Shown in pieces: positions 6,827 to 10,706 of a stretch of 10,706 nucleotides of DNA; the stretch's first letter is position 1, and every line of letters starts with the position of its first letter. The stretch is from CF-72 sp051006215 (GTDB lineage Bacteria > Chloroflexota > UBA6077 > CF-72): assembly GCA_051006215.1 (NCBI GenBank), contig JBPCIO010000166.1, forward strand, positions 1 to 10,706, given 5' to 3'. A program made the translations under genes and the position numbers. The notes below the pieces were generated by a model. It made no database searches. It had not been told where the DNA came from and saw only the letters and a list, made by a program, of their open reading frames with translations.

Positions 6827-6898
6827 GGCTCGACGGCTGCGACAAGCGAGCAGCCTGATACGAAGTCAGCTGGGACGGCAGTGTGCCAGACTTGGAGG

Positions 6899-7738
6899 AT
6901 GCCTGAGTGGTTCAGTGGCGATGTCGTCGCGAACGGAATGCGCATTCACTACCATCGCACGGGTGGCGGAAAGCCTCCCCTCGTGCTGTCGCACGGCGCG
7001 ACCGATAGCGGCCTGTGCTGGACGCGAGTTACGCGCGCGCTGGAGTCCGACTACGACGTGATCCTGCCCGACGCGCGTGGGCACGGCACGTCCGACGCGC
7101 CACCGAGTGGCTACTCGAGCAGCCGTCGCGCAGCCGACCTGGCGGGGCTGATTGACGCGCTGGGCCTGAAGCGGCCGGCCGTCGGCGGCCATTCGATGGG
7201 CGCTGCCACAACCCTGTACCTGGTGGCCGAATATCCGGATCTCGCCAGCTGCGCCATCCTGGAAGACCCCGGGTTGAGGTCGGGCGAACGCGGTCCCTCA
7301 CGGCCGGGCCAGGGAGAACCCCGCAACGCCCTCCGCCGTATCGTCCTGGACGCACAGGCAGATGGCCTCGAAGCCACCATCGCTCGCGGTCGCGCCGCCT
7401 CGCCAACCTGGGCAGAGGAGGAGTTCGAGTCCTGGGCAGAGGCAAAAATGCAGGTGAGCCGCAGGTTCCTCGACGATTCGACTCGGACTGGCCCAGCCAA
7501 TGAGTGGCGTGAGTTGCTGCCGCGCGTCAAATGCCCGGTGTTGCTGGTCACCAGCGATCCCGAACTGGGCAGCATTGTCACACCGGTGATCGCGCAGGAA
7601 GCCGCGCGGCTTCTGCCTTCACTCCGGCTGGTGCGCCTCAGCGGTGCCGGGCACAACATTCGGCGCGAGCAATTCAAACCCTTCGTCCGCGAGGTACGTA
7701 ACTTTCTGGCCGCCGCCTACGCACCCGCGGCGCTTTGA
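6899..7738 (+). CDS. Alpha/beta hydrolase fold protein
   Basis: This 279-residue soluble hydrolase has the full alpha/beta-hydrolase layout. The oxyanion-hole HG motif is at residues 32-33 (VLSHGATDSGLCW). The DARGHGTSDAP element (58-68) follows strand 4, as is typical. The nucleophile elbow GHSMG has Ser99. The acid is probably Asp220 in VTSDPELG and the base His252 in SGAGHNIRR. A cap region (about 125-205) is rich in charged residues. The substrate is unknown; esterase, haloalkane dehalogenase-like or lactonase activity are all possible. The ATG at 6899 gives the normal family N-terminus (MPEWFSGDVVANG). GGAGG abuts it directly, too close for ideal spacing, so GTG at 6881 (six residues longer) is a fair alternative. 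The open frame back to 6692 runs into the divergent gene and is not used. It is divergent from the MetE-like gene and 157 bp before the O-methyltransferase. Confidence 0.93.
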   Translation: MPEWFSGDVVANGMRIHYHRTGGGKPPLVLSHGATDSGLCWTRVTRALESDYDVILPDARGHGTSDAPPSGYSSSRRAADLAGLIDALGLKRPAVGGHSMGAATTLYLVAEYPDLASCAILEDPGLRSGERGPSRPGQGEPRNALRRIVLDAQADGLEATIARGRAASPTWAEEEFESWAEAKMQVSRRFLDDSTRTGPANEWRELLPRVKCPVLLVTSDPELGSIVTPVIAQEAARLLPSLRLVRLSGAGHNIRREQFKPFVREVRNFLAAAYAPAAL

Positions 7739-7884
7739 AATACCTGCGCCGTATCTGATCACTATCCCGCCGAGAATGAGCGTCAGCATCTACGGTGGGT
7801 GCCAGCAGCGTTGACGCAACGGACGGGATTTCCAGTCCCTGCTACGCTGCGGTGTGCCAGAGCAGGACAGTGCAGAGGTCCGCC

Positions 7885-7890
7885 AAAAGG
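7885..7890 (+). promoter_or_regulatory. Ribosome binding site of the O-methyltransferase gene
   Basis: AAAAGG lies 5 bases before the ATG at 7896 and 2 bases before the ATG at 7893. It supports an ATG start here over the upstream in-frame GTG at 7854. Confidence 0.45.
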
Positions 7891-7895
7891 ACATG

Positions 7896-8918
7896 ATGCC
7901 AGCAGCCGACGTCTCACCCGCCACGATCGTCAAGCAGATGATGGAGCGCAAGCACGAGTCACGCCTGCTGTATGTGGCGGCCGAGCTGTCTCTGGCGGAT
8001 CTCCTCGACGATGGCCCGCGCCAGCAGCGCCGACCTCGCCAGCAGCGCCGGCGCGGACCCCCACGCGCTGCATCGCGTGATGCGCGGCCTGGTCGACCTC
8101 GGCGTCTTCGCCCGGACGGAGGACGGCCGCTTTCGTCTGGCCCCGATCGGCGCCTGTCTGCGCAGCGACGCGCCCGACTCGATGCGGGCCTACGTGCGGT
8201 GGAACGGCCACCCCATGTGGCTGCAGGCCTGGGCCAGCCTGATCCACACGGTCCGGACCGGCGAGACGGCGTGCAAGCACGCCCTGGGCATGGACCTCTA
8301 CGCCTACCTGGCCGCCCACCCGGACGTCGGAGCCAGCTTCGACGGCGGCATGGCGGCGGTGACGGCGGACACCGACGTGGCGGCGATCCTGGCGCCTATG
8401 ACTTCTCGGCCGCCAGCAGCATCGTGGATGTGGGCGGCGGCAACGGGGCTCTCCTATCCGCCATCCTCGAGGTCTACCCGCGGCCCCAGGGGCGCATCCT
8501 CGACCAGTCGCACGCGCGCGAGGGGGCGCTCCAGACGATTGCGGAGGCGGGGCTCGGCGAGCGGTGTCAGTTTGTCGCGGGCGACTTCTTCGCGGCTGTA
8601 TCAGAGGACGCCGACACGTACATTCTCAAGCGGATCCTGCACAACTGGGACGACGCCAGGAGCGTGGCCATCCTGCGCAGCTGTCGCCGCGCCATGCCGC
8701 CCGAAGGCAGGCTGCTGGTCATCGAAGATGTGCTGCCGTCCGACGGCGAGCTCACGCGCCAGGCGGTCTTGGACGACATCACTATGCTGGCAATGCTGGG
8801 CAGCCGCGAGCGGGCTGCTGACGAGTACCGCGCTCTATTTGCGCAAACCGCTTTTCGGCTTAGCCGCATCGTGCCCACAAGGGAGGCCTTCAGCATCGTG
8901 GAGGCGCTACCTATCTGA
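7896..8918 (+). pseudogene. Plant-type (COMT-like) SAM-dependent O-methyltransferase with two frameshifts
   Basis: Correcting two one-base shifts gives a 340-residue class of enzyme that methylates hydroxyl groups of aromatic or polyketide-like small molecules using S-adenosylmethionine. Residues 1-41 form the start of the N-terminal dimerisation/winged-helix domain (ESRLLYVAAELSLADLLDDGP). At about 8019 an extra base moves the frame. The next 125 residues (ASSADLASSAGADPHALHRV onward) are read in the other frame, completing that domain. At about 8392-8394 one base is missing and the original frame resumes: AYDFSAASS, the SAM motif VDVGGGNG (177-184), GDFF, LKRILHNWDD with the likely catalytic His249, and EYRALFAQTAFRLSRIVPT near the end. 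As read, the first frame stays open through the shifted region, so a full-length but partly nonsense protein of similar size would be made. The start is ATG 7896 or 7893; GTG 7854 is an alternative. Confidence 0.87.
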
Positions 8919-8921
8919 GCC

Positions 8922-8949
8922 CGGCGCCAGCACCGAAGCCGCGGCGCCG
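8922..8949 (+). terminator. GC-rich hairpin just after the O-methyltransferase stop
   Basis: CGGCGCC (8922-8928) and GGCGCCG (8943-8949) form a perfect 7-bp stem with a 14-base loop, starting three bases after the stop codon. There is no T-run directly after it, though a T-rich stretch lies 30-70 bases downstream. It is a possible transcript end, not certain. Confidence 0.35.
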
Positions 8950-9138
8950 ATGACGCCTCACCGTGCCCAGCGGCCCACATTTTCCCGCAGCCCGCGTGCT
9001 CTTCGTTGTTCTTAACTTTGCACCTGCGTGCGCCAGGCGGGTCACGACCAGGTGCGGTTGAGCCGATGGTCAGGACGAAGGCCACGGCTGGGCCGCGGGC
9101 AATCCCGTACAAGCTCCGGTCACACCCTACACGCGTAG

Positions 9139-9168
9139 CTAGTTGACAGGTCGAAGCAGTCCAACTAG
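9139..9168. promoter_or_regulatory. Inverted repeat overlapping the DUF1326 promoter (candidate operator)
   Basis: CTAGTTG (9139-9145) and CAACTAG (9162-9168) are perfect 7-base complements with centres 23 bp apart, roughly two helical turns. This spacing suits a dimeric helix-turn-helix regulator. The left arm covers the start of the -35 element and the right arm covers the start of the -10 element, so bound protein would block RNA polymerase. No regulator gene is adjacent. Confidence 0.45.
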
Positions 9169-9171
9169 TGT
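9143..9171 (+). promoter_or_regulatory. Sigma-70-type promoter of the DUF1326-DUF2182 operon
   Basis: A perfect TTGACA (9143-9148) is separated by 17 bases from TAGTGT (9166-9171), which fits the relaxed TAnnnT -10 of GC-rich bacteria. Transcription would start near 9178. This leaves a leader of about 18 bases that holds the GGGGG ribosome binding site (9184-9188), 7 bases before the GTG at 9196. Confidence 0.55.
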
Positions 9172-9195
9172 TGGCCACTTGAAGGGGGCGTTAGC

Positions 9196-9789
9196 GTGCC
9201 ATTCCGTGTTGCGGGCGACTACTTCGAATCGTGCAGCTGCGATGTGAGCTGCAATTGCATCTTTCTGGGCCTGGCGACTCAAGATCAGTGCGATGTCGTG
9301 ATCGGCTGGCACATCACCGAAGGCCAGCGCGACCAGGTTGATCTGCGCGGCTTGAATGCGGCTATGGTGATTCGCTCTCCGAAGCGAATGCTCGATGGCA
9401 ACTGGCAGGTTGCCCTTTACCTGGATGAGCTAGCCGACCCGACTCAGGCAGAGGCACTGGGTGCGATCTTCTCGGGACAGGCGGGAGGACACCTGGCTGC
9501 ACTCGCCCCACTTATCGGCAAAGTGGCAGGAGTCACCAGCGCCCCTATCACCTTCGATAGCCAGAACGGCAAGCGTCGTCTCGCAGTGGGCACGGTCATA
9601 GATGGCGAAATCTCTGAGCTCGTGGGTGGCGACGGCAAGACAGCACCTGTGATCAGCAATGCGCCGTTTGGGGCTCTGCCGCAGCCCGTCCGCCAGGGCC
9701 ACGCCGAACGTGTGCAGTATCACGATCACTGGGAAACAGACCTGAGCGGCACGAATGCGTTCCTGGCCGAGTTCGCCTATGAAGGCTAG
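9196..9789 (+). CDS. DUF1326 domain protein with CxCxxxCxC motif
   Basis: This 197-residue soluble protein matches DUF1326 along its whole length. It opens with GDYFESCSCDVSCNCIFLG, where Cys13, 15, 19 and 21 form a CxCxxxCxC cluster, and Cys32 follows in TQDQCDVVIGWHI. The middle has the family's LYLDELADPTQAEALGAIFSGQAGGHLAALAPLIG segment, read here in two overlapping blocks at about residues 76-110. The end has HDHWETDLSGTNAFLAEFAYEG. No signal peptide or membrane helix is seen, so it should be cytosolic. The function is unknown. The cysteine cluster suggests binding of a soft metal such as copper or zinc, or a redox role; this is inference. The GTG start has a GGGGG site 7 bases upstream and a good promoter before that. 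The stop lies 24 bases before the DUF2182 gene, so the two form an operon. Confidence 0.92.
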   Translation: MPFRVAGDYFESCSCDVSCNCIFLGLATQDQCDVVIGWHITEGQRDQVDLRGLNAAMVIRSPKRMLDGNWQVALYLDELADPTQAEALGAIFSGQAGGHLAALAPLIGKVAGVTSAPITFDSQNGKRRLAVGTVIDGEISELVGGDGKTAPVISNAPFGALPQPVRQGHAERVQYHDHWETDLSGTNAFLAEFAYEG

Positions 9790-9813
9790 CCGGCGTTCAC
9801 CCCACGAACCCTC

Positions 9814-10671
9814 GTGTCCGCTGCGTCGACCATCCCTCTGACGCCGGGCCGCGAGACTCCAGGCGCAGTCCTGGGGATGCTGGAGCGGAGAGTGACGATC
9901 GGGACGGTAGGCGCACTAGTCGGGCTGGCGGCGGTCGCTTGGGCGCTGACGATCCAGCAGTCCGTCGGTATGGCCGGCATGGTGACAGGTTTGGCTCAGG
10001 TCGGGAACCAGATGCCCAATCCCGTGACCGCACCGGTCTTCCTGTTGATGTGGCTGACGATGATGGTCGCGATGATGTTCCCGACTATCGCGCCTATGGT
10101 GCTGGCCCACCGGCTGGTGGTCGTCCATCGGGATGAGGGCGCACTGCCGTCCGTAGCGTTCGTCCTGGGCTATCTCGTCGTCTGGACCATCATCGGGCTG
10201 GGGCCGCTGGCGGTGTTTCTGGCGTTCCGCGATCTGCCAGAGGATCAGCCACTGACAGGCTGGCTGCCTCGCCTGTCGGGTCTCGTGCTGGTTGGCGCAG
10301 GCCTTTACCAGTTCACGTCCTGGAAGCGCGCGTGCCTTCGCGCGTGCCGAACGCCGCTCGGCTTCATCATGACCCACAACTTCGGCAGCGGACTGCCTGG
10401 TGCGTTGAAGGCTGGGCTATCGCACGGGGCGTATTGCCTGGGCTGCTGCTGGGCGCTGATGACCGTTCTGGTCCTGGTGGGACTCATGAACCTTGTGTGG
10501 ATGGCAGCCCTGGCACTGGTGTTTCTCGCCGAAAAGAACTTGCGACACGGGGTAATGCTGAACCGCCTGGTCGGGACCGCCGTAGCCCTGTTGGGCTGTG
10601 CTGTGCTGCTCTTTCCGGATGTGCTAGGTGTGGTCAGTGGGGTGACAGCTTCGCCTATGTCGGGGATGTAA
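9814..10671 (+). CDS. DUF2182 family polytopic membrane protein (predicted metal-binding)
   Basis: This protein of up to 285 residues has about seven membrane segments, near residues 30-48, 72-98, 111-136, 153-167, 206-226, 228-240 and 252-272. Diagnostic DUF2182 elements are visible: WLTMMVAMMFPTIAPMVLA (80-98), rich in methionine; YQFTSWKRACLRACRTPLGF (165-184), with Cys174 and Cys178; and HGAYCLGCCWALM (204-216), with Cys208, 211 and 212, followed by MNLVWMAAL. Family descriptions call it a predicted metal-binding integral membrane protein; no reaction is established. The conserved Met, Cys and His residues inside or beside helices would suit a copper-like metal (inference). The start is uncertain: GTG at 9814 lacks a clear ribosome site. 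ATG at 9877 (residue 22) and GTG at 9892 (with GGAG 6 bases upstream) would both still keep the first helix. It follows DUF1326 by 24 bases and is likely co-expressed. Confidence 0.9.
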   Translation: MSAASTIPLTPGRETPGAVLGMLERRVTIGTVGALVGLAAVAWALTIQQSVGMAGMVTGLAQVGNQMPNPVTAPVFLLMWLTMMVAMMFPTIAPMVLAHRLVVVHRDEGALPSVAFVLGYLVVWTIIGLGPLAVFLAFRDLPEDQPLTGWLPRLSGLVLVGAGLYQFTSWKRACLRACRTPLGFIMTHNFGSGLPGALKAGLSHGAYCLGCCWALMTVLVLVGLMNLVWMAALALVFLAEKNLRHGVMLNRLVGTAVALLGCAVLLFPDVLGVVSGVTASPMSGM

Positions 10672-10706
10672 TTCGCGCGCGGGCCAGCAGATATGCAGCA
10701 CGGCCA

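Noticed and set aside
6692..6898. N-terminal extension of the alpha/beta hydrolase to 348 residues
   Set aside because: The extension overlaps the divergent MetE-like start and its ribosome binding site, and its residues do not look like the hydrolase fold, which begins normally at the ATG at 6899.
8567..9178. 203-codon minus-strand frame across the end of the O-methyltransferase and the DUF1326 promoter
   Set aside because: It is antisense to conserved O-methyltransferase motifs and has no recognisable domain.

Overview
The window is GC-rich bacterial chromosomal DNA with short gene groups on both strands. No rRNA, tRNA, CRISPR array, insertion sequence or phage gene was seen. The gene content (an ECF41-type sigma factor with an epimerase-like partner, YkvA/DUF1232, a short CDF-like transporter, a CACHE-HAMP-GGDEF-EAL protein, a core-only MetE-like protein, a plant-type O-methyltransferase, and a DUF1326/DUF2182 pair) would suit a soil or environmental member of Chloroflexota or Actinomycetota. 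That assignment is inference from family distribution; no phylogenetic marker is present.

Layout. 2-1332 (+): the 3' end of an extended-SDR/epimerase-like oxidoreductase overlaps by 4 bp (ATGA) an ECF41-family sigma factor that carries its SnoaL-like C-terminal regulatory domain. 1490-2573 (+): a YkvA/DUF1232 membrane protein is followed 34 bp later by a short CDF-like cation transporter. 2749-5307 (-): a large transmembrane sensor combines CACHE, HAMP, GGDEF and EAL domains, with both catalytic sites and the GGDEF I-site intact. 5571-6727 (-): a MetE-like zinc methyltransferase is broken by one missing base just before its zinc-binding motif. 6899-7738 (+): an intact alpha/beta hydrolase is divergent from it. 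7896-8918 (+): a plant-type O-methyltransferase carries two compensating one-base frameshifts. 9196-10671 (+): a Cys-rich DUF1326 protein and a DUF2182 polytopic membrane protein sit together behind a good sigma-70-like promoter that overlaps an inverted repeat.

Genes that probably work together. The oxidoreductase and ECF41 sigma factor form a typical ECF41 module. YkvA and the transporter are probably co-transcribed. DUF1326 and DUF2182 are both uncharacterised and both have clustered cysteines. They look like a soluble plus membrane pair for handling a metal or thiol, and are the best candidate here for an undescribed system.

No gap exceeds 300 bases. The gap at 2574-2748 separates convergent genes and shows only a short imperfect direct repeat, with no convincing terminator. 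The 5308-5570 gap holds two hairpins and a possible promoter. The 6728-6898 gap between divergent genes holds a Shine-Dalgarno site and a 10-bp palindrome. The 7739-7895 gap shows only the ribosome binding site of the next gene. The 8919-9195 gap holds a GC-rich hairpin and the DUF1326 promoter.

Three single-base indels disrupt two neighbouring genes (about 6025, 8019 and 8392), while the hydrolase between them is intact. This is either local gene decay or residual sequencing error, and the reads are needed to decide.
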